Positions 9,007-17,684 of a DNA stretch of 64,000 bases are shown in pieces (positions within the stretch are counted from its first letter, which is position 1; every line of letters starts with the position of its first letter). The position numbers were made by a program, and so were the translations under genes. The notes below the pieces were generated by a model. The model saw only the letters and a list, made by a program, of their open reading frames with translations. It was not told the origin of the DNA and searched no databases. Source of the stretch: Fen-1231 sp035286465 (GTDB lineage Bacteria; Gemmatimonadota; Gemmatimonadetes; Gemmatimonadales; Gemmatimonadaceae); the NCBI GenBank assembly GCA_035286465.1, contig DATEDF010000058.1:5655-69654 (forward strand), written 5' to 3'.

Positions 9007-9040
9007 GTATATACTTCGCAGTATACTCAGGACTATAGTC
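9007..9040 (+). promoter_or_regulatory. Stacked palindromes: operator/promoter of the toxin-antitoxin operon
   Basis: Three perfect palindromes lie in 34 nt: an 8-mer at 9007-9014, an 8-mer at 9020-9027 and a 10-mer at 9031-9040. The first two also form a 6-bp inverted repeat around TCGC (9010-9025). They contain -10-like TATACT and TATAGT and end just before the ribosome site. This is a typical layout for autorepression by a ribbon-helix-helix antitoxin. Confidence 0.65.
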
Positions 9041-9051
9041 GAGGAGTTCCG

Positions 9052-9291
9052 ATGGGTGTGCCCCTGATGCTTCAGGAGGCCGACGCCCGGCGCATCGAGG
9101 CGCTCAAGAAGCGCATCGGCGCCCGGACCAAGGTCGAGGTCGTGCGGACGGCGCTCGACATGCTCGAACGCGACGCCGAGCGGACCGCGCGGGTGGTGCG
9201 CTGGGAGCGCGCGGTGCGGCTCGCCGCGCGCACGAGCCGGCGTGCGCTCGCCGACTTCCGCGTGCACAGCCGCCTGCACCGCGCCGGCTGA
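9052..9291 (+). CDS. Ribbon-helix-helix antitoxin
   Basis: A 79-residue protein whose first 45 residues (MGVPLMLQEADARRIEAL, then ARTKVEVVRTALDML) fit a MetJ/Arc ribbon-helix-helix DNA-binding unit; the Arg-rich C-terminal tail would wrap and block the toxin. GAGGAG 5 nt before the ATG sets the start. The toxin gene begins 2 nt after its stop. It probably represses its own operon at the palindromes immediately upstream. Confidence 0.75.
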   Translation: MGVPLMLQEADARRIEALKKRIGARTKVEVVRTALDMLERDAERTARVVRWERAVRLAARTSRRALADFRVHSRLHRAG

Positions 9292-9293
9292 CC

Positions 9294-9653
9294 GTGCTCG
9301 ACAGCCCCCCGCGACGCTGGCACGTCTACGTCGTGGATCTCGCGCCGCGCGTCGGCACCAAGCCCGGCAAGCAGCGCCCCTGCGTCGCGATCCAGCCGAG
9401 CGAGTTCGGCGCGGCCGGCCACCCGAGCACCGTCATTCTGCCGCTGACGACGCGCGTCGTCGCGGAGGATGCGTTCCCGCTGCGCGTCCGCGTGCCCGCC
9501 GGCGTGTGCGGGCTCGACCGCGAGAGCGATGTGCTGGTGGACCAGATGCTCGCCTGGGACAACGCGCTCTTCCGCGAGGAACTGGGGCTGTTGCCCGAGG
9601 CGCTGCAGGAGAAGATTCGCTCGGCGCTCCTGGAGTTTCTCGACTTGGCGTGA
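9294..9653 (+). CDS. MazF/PemK-family endoribonuclease toxin
   Basis: A 119-residue protein starting with GTG. The opening WHVYVVDLAPRVGTKPGKQRP, with Arg in KQRPCVAIQ and PLTTRV further on, follows the MazF/PemK SH3-like fold, whose members cut single-stranded mRNA at short motifs. The C-terminal helix EALQEKIRSALLEFL is normal for the family. It is coupled to the antitoxin gene by a 2-nt gap. Chromosomal MazF proteins are often stress modules; target sequence cannot be predicted. Confidence 0.8.
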   Translation: MLDSPPRRWHVYVVDLAPRVGTKPGKQRPCVAIQPSEFGAAGHPSTVILPLTTRVVAEDAFPLRVRVPAGVCGLDRESDVLVDQMLAWDNALFREELGLLPEALQEKIRSALLEFLDLA

Positions 9654-9712
9654 CGCGCAACGAATCCGCGCCGGTGTGGCTGGGCGATTGCCGGTCGAAG
9701 CGCCGGCACGCG

Positions 9713-9910
9713 TCACCATTTGCCCTGACGTCGGTACTCGCGGTGCCAGTAGTACCAAGTGCCGACGACGGCGCCGGCGGAGGAGAAGACCCCAACTTCC
9801 AAGCCCCATCCAAGAACGAGAGACACCCCGGGCGCGAGCAAACCAGCCTCTACTGGCATTACCACCAACCGATGTCGCCGACCATGAATACTCATGGGCA
9901 AACGGGTCAT
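9713..9910 (-). CDS. Small membrane protein, 65 residues, unknown
   Basis: A basic N terminus is followed by one long hydrophobic segment (about residues 23-48) and a charged WHREYRRQGKW tail. GGAGG followed by GGAG sits just before the ATG, which supports translation. No family is recognised. It is the last of several small minus-strand genes in the accessory patch at 9.7-11.7 kb. Confidence 0.5.
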   Translation of the reverse strand: MTRLPMSIHGRRHRLVVMPVEAGLLAPGVSLVLGWGLEVGVFSSAGAVVGTWYYWHREYRRQGKW

Positions 9911-9931
9911 TCTCCGATTCCTCCGACGTCA

Positions 9932-10171
9932 CTACTGGTGGTGTACACACCACATCCAGTTGCCGAACTGCCAGAGTGCGTCGCCTGCCGACGCACCACC
10001 GGCAGCAATCACCGCCGCTTGGATATTGCCCCACGCGCTGCGCCGCGCTGCCCGAGCAACAGCACAGTCGGCCGTGACCAAGACCAACTCGTCCTCGAGG
10101 GCGACCGCCAGATACGCCGTCAGAACCCCGCTGCGCGATGCTACGTCACCTTGACTGCGTCGTCCGACCGA
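9932..10171 (-). pseudogene. Open frame without a clear start, Gly/Ala-rich C terminus; possible gene remnant
   Basis: An open frame of 79 codons runs from the TGA at 10174-10172 to a TAG at 9934-9932. No ATG occurs early; TTG and CTG codons are the only options. The end reads AWGNIQAAVIAAGGASAGDA then LWQFGNW, a Gly/Ala helix that resembles in character the tail of the broken lipoprotein gene at 10.7 kb. It may be the C-terminal relic of a relative, or a short exported peptide. Very uncertain. Confidence 0.25.
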
Positions 10172-10201
10172 TCAGAGCGAAACTCCTTTGAGCGGTCCAC
10201 C

Positions 10202-10477
10202 TCACTTCCAAAACAGCAAAAACAGAACCGGGATGATGACAACCAGGAGCCAGAATCCCACCACTTGAGCCACGCGAGTCCGTTCGGAGAGTGTCGAAGA
10301 TCGGGGCTGCAAGCCACTTCCAATGGCGGTCGCCACCCCTACGAGCATGACCTCGACCAAGTGGGGCGCGAACGGCGGCGGTTCGAACCGCCACACCAGA
10401 TACGAGAAGAACACCATCGCAACAGCCGCTCGTGAGAGTCCTGAAAGGAATCTCTCTTGTCCCAATCGCACGTCCAT
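10202..10477 (-). CDS. Small two-helix membrane protein, 91 residues, unknown
   Basis: Two or three hydrophobic segments: AAVAMVFFSYLVW near residue 17, VEVMLVGVATAIGSGL near residue 41 and a C-terminal VVGFWLLVVIIPVLFLLFW. The ATG begins MDVRLGQERF. No family is recognised. It lies between the broken lipoprotein gene and other small frames on the same strand, in a patch of lower GC than its surroundings. Confidence 0.5.
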   Translation of the reverse strand: MDVRLGQERFLSGLSRAAVAMVFFSYLVWRFEPPPFAPHLVEVMLVGVATAIGSGLQPRSSTLSERTRVAQVVGFWLLVVIIPVLFLLFWK

Positions 10478-10680
10478 GGAGATCTCCCGCTGGGATGCCG
10501 CACGCTCCGAGAGCCTGTTCAGCTCGTTACCGCTGAGGTTTGCGACTCGACTGACTTCCGCCTTTCATGTCGGTGCGGCGCGCGAATCGCGCCGCTCGGA
10601 GCGAGACTGGCGTGCATCGGTCCTCGAGTCGCACGAGCCGAGGAGAGGCAGACGACTCTCCAGCCAGCTGTGGTTGCACA

Positions 10681-11724
10681 CTACTCGCGATACCTGCATA
10701 TGGCCACCTTGATGGCCATCTTCCAGGCCCTGTAGGAAGAAATGGCACCCGCGCCACTGATCGCTCCCCAGATCCCGCCGAACAAACCGCCGAGAAGACC
10801 CTCGACATCCCCGTCAATGATCTGCTCCTTCCAGTCCGCTGGTGGCACGCACGATCCTTGGCCTTCGACGAAAGCGGCGAGCAGAAACGTCGCTTGACCT
10901 CGGCGCACAGCGCGGTACTTCGCGGGATGCCACTCAGCGCCGGTGCAAATCCACGTGACGCCATCCCAATCCTGCTCTGTGTAGTAACCCTCGAGGGTCC
11001 CCAGCGGACAACCTTCGTACGTCGTTTCAAGGGACGATGCGTCCGACATGAGGGCGCCTCCGTCGGCCCAGTATTCGTACGAGCTTTGCGCAACGGACAC
11101 CAGCGCTTGTACCTCAGCGGCGTCCTGCTCGTTCATCGTTGCCGTCGCATCGTAGATCGGACTCAGGCGTGACGCCAGATCGTTCGCATCTGTCGCGGCG
11201 CTGATCGCCGCCTCGACATCCGACACGTAGCTTTGAACGACCGCGCCCTATAGGCTCCCACGCAGAGCCGCAAGTCGCAACACCGACGGGTTCGTCCTTA
11301 CGGGCGCCGAGACTCTCCTCGCAGGATGCCGGCACTGCGGCAGCCGCGACGCCAGGCTCTCCTTCATCTTGCTGCGCGCATCAGGAGGCAGCCTCGAGGA
11401 AAGCTCGCTCAGCGACTCCGGTTCATCCAGCCACGCCGCGACGCGCTCACATGCGGTGGCGAATGAGACGGAGCCCGATGCCATCTCTCGTCTGAACCGA
11501 TCGACGATCAAGTTGTGTCCCACGCCGACAAAGTCCATCGGGTTCTTCTTGTGCAGCTGTGCGCTGGTGATGTTGCCTCGCTCCAGATCGTGGTTGGAAC
11601 TCCGAGCGTGCGCAACCAGATTGCGCGGAGTCGCCGGGCTAGCGGCGTCGCGGCATGCGCTGGCGATCACGACCGACACAATGACAATCGCCGAACTGAC
11701 TACGGAACGACTGGTCATCATCAT
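10681..11724 (-). pseudogene. Lipoprotein gene interrupted by an in-frame TAG
   Basis: GGGAGGAG precedes a cluster of ATGs at 11724-11716 and a signal peptide ending VIASAC, a lipobox. The frame stays open to a TAG at 11250-11248 and then continues in the same frame, with the same composition, to 10681. The N-terminal part has GVGHNLIVDRF; the C-terminal part has SSYEYW, paired Cys residues and a Gly-rich LLGGLFGGIWGAISGAGA helix. Read through, the product would be about 347 residues. A Gln codon (CAG) changed to TAG would explain it, although a sequencing error or a second start at the GTG at 11226 is possible. Function unknown. Confidence 0.6.
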
Positions 11725-12124
11725 AGCTCCTCCCACGGTTGAACCGTGGCTCCGAAACTCCGTGTGATCCTAGCACTACGTCGCCACTTTGCCGTATGAG
11801 TCCCCGCGCTGCTCGTAATCAGAAACTGTCTGCTGGCTGCTGCTACGCGAGTGTGCCAGGCGGCCAATGCTGTCTCAGGCCCGCTCACGATTGAAGCCGC
11901 GGCAGCAGCCGCGGAACAACTCTCAAACACATGGCTCCGTGCGCAAGAGAAAGTGGCCTCGTCTCGGGTGACGACGTGCCGAGCTGCGCTACTTTCCGGC
12001 CACATTCAGCCACTCGTGACAAGATCCAGCCACTTGGCGGCGCAGAGTACTTCACGCGAGCTCGTGCGCACGGATCCAAGACGGTACAGCGGGGACCGAC
12101 GTTCTGCGTGCGACGATCGCGAAC
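11725..12124. other. Intergenic region, no convincing gene
   Basis: About 400 nt lie between the broken lipoprotein gene and the end of nagZ. Short open frames exist on both strands but none has a ribosome site, a domain-like composition or a neighbour link. No terminator hairpin with a T tract was seen after nagZ. Confidence 0.5.
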
Positions 12125-13663
12125 TCACCCTGATGTGATGTCGCCGACGATCACCCGCGCGGCGGCCGCCTGCATCGGCGCATCGCCGCCCCACGCGCAG
12201 AGCACGTTGAGCGCTTCGGAGAGCTGCGACGCCCGGCGCGGATGCGCGAAGAGCACGACGAGCGTTTCGCGCGCGCGTGTGTGTGCCTGCTCGAGGATCC
12301 TCGCCACGCCCATCAGGCTCGCTTCCGACAGGCCAGCGAGGTTTTTCCCTTCGACCCGGTCGCCGAAGACGGCCACGAGCACCGGCACCCGTGTGCCGCT
12401 CGTGGGATCGTGGACGACGTGCGCCTCCACGTCGAGCGCACGGAGCGCCTCGGCGAAGGGCGTGTGTCTCGGGTTTGTCCACTCGCCGAGGCGCCGGGCG
12501 CCGGCCGCGCTGCCGGGCGCCGCGCCGGGCGAGCCGGCTGCGCGGCCCGCCTCGTCGTCCACCACCACGATCTCCGCCGCGTCGCCCAGCCGCGGGATCG
12601 CGCCGCGCGCGAGCGTGACGGTCCGGTCGGCGAGCTGGCGCGCCCACATCGCGTCGTCGAGCGTCGTCCCTCGCCCGGGCGTGGAGCGACTCCAGCCCGC
12701 CCAGCGCTCCACGCGCTCCAGCGCGTCGCGCGCACGCTCGGCCTCGATCTCGCCCTGCAATGCGGCGCGTTCCAGCGCGCGCGCGACGCCCGCGACATCC
12801 GACGGCGCGAGGAGGACGTCGCACCCCGCGGCGATCGCGCGCACGGCGGCATCCGGCTCGGGCCCGAGCCCGAACGCGGACGCCCGCTCGAGCGCATCGC
12901 TCACGGCGAGGCCGTCGAACTTCATCTCGCGGCGGAGCAGCTCGGTGAGGATCGGCGCGGAGAATGTCGCGCTCGCGCCACTCGAGTCGAGCGAAGGAAA
13001 GGCCGCGCACGAGACCATCATCGAGGCGACGCCGGCGTCCAACGCGACGCGGAAGGGCGCCAGGTCTTCGTGCCGGAGCGCTCCGGCGCGCGCGCGAACC
13101 ACCGGCGGCGCGCACGCCGCGTCGTGCGCCACGTCGTGCACCGCGTGCCCGTGGCCGGGAAAGTGCTTCGCACACGCGAGCACGCCCTCGGCCTGGCAGG
13201 CGTCAATCCACTCCTCGATCACCGCGCTCACGCGCGCCGGGTCGGCGCCGGCCCCGCGCGTGCCGACCATCGGACTCTCCGGCTCGACGTCGAGGTCGCA
13301 CACGGGCGCCAGCGCCCAGTTCAGCCGCAGCTCCTTCAGCTCGCGCGCCGTGATCTGCGCGGCCCGGTGCACGGCGTTGAGGTCGCCCAGGGCGCCCAGC
13401 GCGCCGAGCGGCGGCAGGCCGACGCAGCCCTCGAACTGCTGGCCGGCGCCGCGCTCCACGCCGGCAGCGAGCAGGAGTGGGGTACGCGAGCGCTCGTGCA
13501 GCTCGGCCGCGAGCGCCGCGACGGCCTCGCGCGTGCCACCACGGATCAGGAAGCCGCCGACACCCAGGGCGAGCGCGTGGTCAATGGCGTCGCGTTGAGG
13601 ATCGAAGCCGCGCGCGACGTCCCATCGGATCGCGGGGACGAGCAGCCGCGCGAGACTCAGCAC
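12125..13663 (-). CDS. nagZ: GH3 beta-N-acetylglucosaminidase
   Basis: A GH3 enzyme that removes GlcNAc from muropeptides during cell-wall recycling. The barrel starts LLVPAIRWDVARGF; KHFPGHG near residue 167 is the family signature, with the His/Asp acid-base loop after it and a nucleophile Asp in LAVSDALE. At 512 residues it is longer than the 340-residue E. coli form, with a second domain of about 180 residues as in the two-domain Gram-positive enzymes. The GTG start at 13663 overlaps the anmK stop (GTGCTGA); a farther GTG at 13750 would add 29 basic residues inside anmK. Last gene of murQ-anmK-nagZ. Confidence 0.85.
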   Translation of the reverse strand: MLSLARLLVPAIRWDVARGFDPQRDAIDHALALGVGGFLIRGGTREAVAALAAELHERSRTPLLLAAGVERGAGQQFEGCVGLPPLGALGALGDLNAVHRAAQITARELKELRLNWALAPVCDLDVEPESPMVGTRGAGADPARVSAVIEEWIDACQAEGVLACAKHFPGHGHAVHDVAHDAACAPPVVRARAGALRHEDLAPFRVALDAGVASMMVSCAAFPSLDSSGASATFSAPILTELLRREMKFDGLAVSDALERASAFGLGPEPDAAVRAIAAGCDVLLAPSDVAGVARALERAALQGEIEAERARDALERVERWAGWSRSTPGRGTTLDDAMWARQLADRTVTLARGAIPRLGDAAEIVVVDDEAGRAAGSPGAAPGSAAGARRLGEWTNPRHTPFAEALRALDVEAHVVHDPTSGTRVPVLVAVFGDRVEGKNLAGLSEASLMGVARILEQAHTRARETLVVLFAHPRRASQLSEALNVLCAWGGDAPMQAAAARVIVGDITSG

Positions 13664-14850
13664 GCCGGCGTGAAGACGCCGAGCACGCGCGCGCCGCGCG
13701 CGCCGGTCGCCGTCGGCACGTTCCCCGCACGGCGCTGTAGGTGCAACCATCCCAGCAGCGCGAACGCGACCGCCTCCTTCGCGTCGCCGTCGAAGAAGAG
13801 GTCGGCAAAGCGCACGACGCGCCGTGCGTGGAATGCACCGCTCGCCGGCACTGCCCCGAGCGCGCGCTCGATCGCGTCAAAGAGCGCCGGGTTCCTGGCG
13901 CCGCCGCCCGAGAGCACCACCTCGGCCACGGGCTCCGGGACGAAGCGCGCGAACGCGAGCGCGATGCTCCGCGCCGTAAGCGAGACCGCGGTGGCGACGA
14001 TGTCGGCCGACGTGCACCCGGGCTTCGAGGCCTTGCACATCGCGATGAAGCTCTCGACGTATGCAGGCGTGAAGAGTTCGCGGCCCGTGCTCTTGGGCGG
14101 CGGCGCGGCGAAGAAAGGATGCTCGAGCAGTGCGTCCACGACGCTGGCGATGGCGGCGCCGCGCCGTGCCAGCGCACCATCCTCGTCGTACGCGCGATCC
14201 GGGTACCGCGCGCGCACGACGGCGTCCATCACGCAGACGCCGGGACCGGTGTCGAACGCGCGCACGGCCGCGAGATCGGCGCGCTTCGTGGCGCTCAGGC
14301 CAGCGCCCGACTCCGACGGCGGCACGATCGTCACGTTGCCGATTCCGCCGAGGTTCTGCAGCGCGCGCCAGTGCGCGGGCGCCGCGAAGAGCAGCGCGTC
14401 GGCGATGGGGACGAGCGGCGCGCCCTGTCCGCCCGCAGCCACGTCGCGCACGCGGAAATCCGAGATCACCGGCACCCCCGTGCGCTCGGCGATCACGGCC
14501 GCCTGGCCAGCCTGCCACGTGGCACGCGGCGGGTCGTGCCAGATCGTGTGGCCGTGTGACGCGATCGCCGCGATGTCGGCGCGCGCGACGCCCGACTCGG
14601 CCATCACGGCGACGGCGGCGTCGGCGAGCCAGGCACCGAGGTCGAAGTCGAGGCGGGCGTACCCCTCGGGCGTCGCGCCCGCGAGCGCGGCGGCGAGACG
14701 GTCTCGCTGGCCGGCGGTGTACGCGTGCTGGACGAACGCCAGGAGTTCGTACCTGATCCGGCCGTCCTCTTCCGCGAAGCGGACGACGACGGCGGAGATG
14801 CCATCCAGACTGGTGCCGGACATGAGTCCGACCACGACGGCAGCGCTCAT
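13657..14850 (-). CDS. anmK: Anhydro-N-acetylmuramic acid kinase
   Basis: A 397-residue sugar kinase that opens 1,6-anhydroMurNAc and phosphorylates it to MurNAc-6-phosphate. It has GLMSGTSLDGI at residues 8-18, ASHGHTIWH, the FDTGPGVCVMD phosphate loop and the LSGGGARNP adenosine motif, all diagnostic. The ATG overlaps the murQ stop as ATGA, and the stop overlaps nagZ. Its product is the direct substrate of MurQ. Confidence 0.94.
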   Translation of the reverse strand: MSAAVVVGLMSGTSLDGISAVVVRFAEEDGRIRYELLAFVQHAYTAGQRDRLAAALAGATPEGYARLDFDLGAWLADAAVAVMAESGVARADIAAIASHGHTIWHDPPRATWQAGQAAVIAERTGVPVISDFRVRDVAAGGQGAPLVPIADALLFAAPAHWRALQNLGGIGNVTIVPPSESGAGLSATKRADLAAVRAFDTGPGVCVMDAVVRARYPDRAYDEDGALARRGAAIASVVDALLEHPFFAAPPPKSTGRELFTPAYVESFIAMCKASKPGCTSADIVATAVSLTARSIALAFARFVPEPVAEVVLSGGGARNPALFDAIERALGAVPASGAFHARRVVRFADLFFDGDAKEAVAFALLGWLHLQRRAGNVPTATGARGARVLGVFTPAC

Positions 14851-15761
14851 TTCACGGGCGGTGGCGGGTCGCGCACGATCCGCCGGATCACTCCGCCCGC
14901 CGCGTCGAGCGCCTTCCGCGCTTCCGCGTTCGACAAGCGCAGCTTGTGCATCACGATCGCGAGCTTCGCCGAGCCGCCCGCGTCCTTGAGGAGCGCGCGT
15001 GCCTCGTCGCGCGAGACACCGCACACCTCGCACACGATACGCTCGGCGCGGTCCCGCAGCTTCTCGCTCGTGGCCTGGAGGTCCACCATCAGGTTGCCCC
15101 ACGTCTTGCCGAGCCGGATCATCGCACCGGTGGTAATGGTGTTGAGCACGAGCTTGGTGGCCGTGCCCGCTTTCAGTCGCGTGGAGCCGGTGACGGCCTC
15201 GGGCCCCGTCACGGGGACGATGGCGATGTCGGCCAGCGCGAGCGTGTCGGCGGAGGGCGGCGAGCAGGCGATGATCGCGGTGCGAGCGCCGAGTTTCTTC
15301 GCGTGCTCGAGCGCCGCGCGCACGTACGGCGTGGTGCCGCTCGCCGCGATGCCGATCACGAAGTCGGTCGCGCGCACGCCCGCGGCGTCGAGGTCGGTGC
15401 GCGCGCCGTCGGCGCGGTCCTCGGCGCCCTCCTGCGAGCGCGTGAGCGCGGCGTGGCCGCCGGCGATGATGCCCTGCACCAGTTCCGGCTGCGCGCCGAA
15501 GGTCGGCGGAATCTCGGACGCATCAAGCACGCCAAGGCGGCCCGACGTGCCCGCGCCGACGTAGAAGAGGCGCCCGCCTGCCCGGAACGTCGCTTCAACG
15601 GCCGACATCGCGCGCGCGATCGGGTCCTTCTGCGACGCCACCGCGTCGGCCACCGTGCGGTCCTCGGCGTTCAGGAGATCCACGATCTCCTCGGGGGAGG
15701 AGAGATCGATGCCGGCGGTGCGCGGATTGCGGTGCTCGGTGATGCGGGGATCGCGAGTCAC
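14847..15761 (-). CDS. murQ: N-acetylmuramic acid 6-phosphate etherase
   Basis: A 304-residue SIS-domain enzyme that splits the lactyl ether of MurNAc-6-phosphate to GlcNAc-6-phosphate and D-lactate. It has NPRTAGIDLSSPEEI, then GAGTSGRLGVLDASEIPPTFG with the catalytic Glu, a second SIS half GIAASGTTPYV, and KAGTATKLVLN. The GTG at 15761 gives the family length; no clear ribosome site is seen, so the start is moderately certain. It heads the recycling operon. Confidence 0.92.
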   Translation of the reverse strand: MTRDPRITEHRNPRTAGIDLSSPEEIVDLLNAEDRTVADAVASQKDPIARAMSAVEATFRAGGRLFYVGAGTSGRLGVLDASEIPPTFGAQPELVQGIIAGGHAALTRSQEGAEDRADGARTDLDAAGVRATDFVIGIAASGTTPYVRAALEHAKKLGARTAIIACSPPSADTLALADIAIVPVTGPEAVTGSTRLKAGTATKLVLNTITTGAMIRLGKTWGNLMVDLQATSEKLRDRAERIVCEVCGVSRDEARALLKDAGGSAKLAIVMHKLRLSNAEARKALDAAGGVIRRIVRDPPPPVK

Positions 15762-15777
15762 AGCGTCGGAGTACAAG

Positions 15778-15806
15778 GTGACGGAACGGACCGGTCGGGC
15801 TAAGTT
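15778..15806 (+). promoter_or_regulatory. Promoter of the gamma-glutamyltransferase gene
   Basis: GTGACG at 15778-15783 and TAAGTT at 15801-15806 are 17 nt apart. They predict a start near 15813 and a leader of about 50 nt with GGGGAG before the ATG. It overlaps the 5' flank of the divergent murQ. Confidence 0.45.
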
Positions 15807-15861
15807 ATCCAATGGGCGTCGCGGGGCCAACCAAACGGGCGCCTCAATCCGGGGAGGGCTC

Positions 15862-17679
15862 ATGCGTTCCCGAATCCGTTCGACCGCACTCTCGCGCGCC
15901 GCGATGGTCGTGGCGCTGCTCGCCGCGTGCCGCCAGCAGCCCACGCCGGGCCCCATTCCCGCGCCGGGCGGCGGCGTACCCGGGCCCGTGCCGCCGGTCG
16001 CCCTCATCGAGCTGCGCGATCCCGCGGCCGTGGCCGAGGCGGCCGCGCGCGCCGCCTTCCCGGGCGGCTGGCGATTCCCGGTGGGAACGCCGGCCACCTT
16101 CGCGGAGCACGCGATGGTGGTGAGCAACTCGAAGCTCGCGAGCGAGGCGGGCGTCGAGATCCTCAAGGCCGGAGGCAACGCGGTGGACGCGGCGGTCGCG
16201 ACCGGCTTCGCGCTCGCGGTGACCTATCCCTCCGCCGGGAACATCGGCGGCGGGGGCTTCATGAACATCCGGATGGCCGACGGTCGGATCGCGGTGATTG
16301 ACTATCGCGAAGTCGCGCCGCTCGCGGCGACCCGCGACATGTACCTCGGGCCGGACGGCAAGCTCACGAACAAGAGCACGCTGGGCTATCTGGCCTCCGG
16401 CGTCCCCGGCTCGGTCGCGGGTCTCGCCGAAGCGCTGAAGAAGTACGGCTCGTTGCCGCTCGCGAAGGTGATGGCGCCCGCGATCCGTCTCGCCGAGGAG
16501 GGGTTCGTCGTGGACAGCGCCTTCTCGCGCGGCGGCGCGTGCTCGCGGCAGATCGCGCAGTTCGAGGGGCGCGCCGTCTTCTGCCCAGGGGGCAGCGCGC
16601 TCAAGCCCGGCGCCCGGCTCGTGCAGGCCGACCTCGCGCGCACGCTCAAGCAGATCGCCGCCGACGGCCCGAAGGCGTTCTACGAAGGCGCGATCGCCGA
16701 TTCGCTCGTGGCGGAGGAAGTGCGCGGCGGCGGCATCATCACGAAGGAAGACCTGCGCCGCTACAAGCCCGTCTGGCGCACGCCGATCCGCTCCACGTAC
16801 CGCGGCTACACGCTCTTCACGATGCCGCCCGCGTCATCCGGCGGCATCACGATGACCGAAACGCTGAACATCCTCGAGCACTTCGCGCCGCTCCCGCCCG
16901 CGGGGAGCGTGCAGTACGCGCACCTGCTCGCCGAGTCGTATCGCCGGTCGTTCATGGATCGCAACAGCAAGCTCGGCGACCCGGCATTCGTGAAGGTCCC
17001 GCTCAAGGAGCTGACCAGCAAGGAGTACGGGAAGAAGCTCGCCGCGCAGATTGACCGCGCGCGCGCGTCGAAGACGCCGGCGATCGAGACGAAGGCCGAG
17101 GGCGACCACACGACGCACTACTCGGTGGTGGACGCCGCGGGGAACGCCGTCGCCACGACGACGACGCTGAACGGCGGGTACGGCGCCGGCGTCTGGGTGC
17201 GCGGCGGCGGGTTCTTCATGAACAACGAGATGGACGACTTCGCCGCCCAGCCCGGGACGCCGAACATGTACGGTCTCGTCCAGGGCGAACAGAACGCGAT
17301 CCAGCCCGGCAAGCGGATGCTCTCGGCGATGTCGCCGACGATCGTGCTCGACCCCTCGGGGCGGCTCCTTATGGTCACGGGCGCCGCCGGCGGGCCCACG
17401 ATCATCACGGCGACGATGGAAGTGATCCTGAACGTGATCGAGCACCACATGTCGCTCGCCGACGCGATGCGCGCGCCGCGGCTGCACCATCAGGCGCTGC
17501 CGGATGAGATCCGCTACGAGCCGAACGGCCTCGCGCCGGCGGTCGTGGATTCACTCAAGGCGATGGGACACCAGGTGCGCACGTCGGGGCTCGCGAACGT
17601 GAACTCCATCCTGCGAGTGGCGGGCGGGTGGCACGGGGTGTACGAGCCGCGATCGGTTGGAGGGGCGGTCGGGTACTGA
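15862..17679 (+). CDS. ggt: Gamma-glutamyltransferase, lipoprotein form
   Basis: A 605-residue Ntn-hydrolase proenzyme that transfers or hydrolyses gamma-glutamyl groups such as those of glutathione. The signal ends VALLAACRQQ, a lipobox, so it is probably anchored in the periplasm. The self-cleavage site and nucleophile are Thr417 in DHTTHYSVVD; the large-subunit substrate region has GGGGFMN and the end has MSPTIV and GAAGGP. The ATG follows GGGGAG. It is transcribed away from murQ. A role in peptide or glutathione salvage beside cell-wall recycling is inference. Confidence 0.92.
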   Translation: MRSRIRSTALSRAAMVVALLAACRQQPTPGPIPAPGGGVPGPVPPVALIELRDPAAVAEAAARAAFPGGWRFPVGTPATFAEHAMVVSNSKLASEAGVEILKAGGNAVDAAVATGFALAVTYPSAGNIGGGGFMNIRMADGRIAVIDYREVAPLAATRDMYLGPDGKLTNKSTLGYLASGVPGSVAGLAEALKKYGSLPLAKVMAPAIRLAEEGFVVDSAFSRGGACSRQIAQFEGRAVFCPGGSALKPGARLVQADLARTLKQIAADGPKAFYEGAIADSLVAEEVRGGGIITKEDLRRYKPVWRTPIRSTYRGYTLFTMPPASSGGITMTETLNILEHFAPLPPAGSVQYAHLLAESYRRSFMDRNSKLGDPAFVKVPLKELTSKEYGKKLAAQIDRARASKTPAIETKAEGDHTTHYSVVDAAGNAVATTTTLNGGYGAGVWVRGGGFFMNNEMDDFAAQPGTPNMYGLVQGEQNAIQPGKRMLSAMSPTIVLDPSGRLLMVTGAAGGPTIITATMEVILNVIEHHMSLADAMRAPRLHHQALPDEIRYEPNGLAPAVVDSLKAMGHQVRTSGLANVNSILRVAGGWHGVYEPRSVGGAVGY

Positions 17680-17684
17680 ACTGC

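Noticed and set aside
11721..12138. Overlapping frames of 60-95 codons on both strands
   Set aside because: No ribosome sites, no recognisable motifs and no link to neighbours.
15812..16123. Plus-strand frame starting right after the TAAGTT at 15801
   Set aside because: It is out of frame with the clear gamma-glutamyltransferase gene and encodes a low-information Arg/Ser/Pro product.
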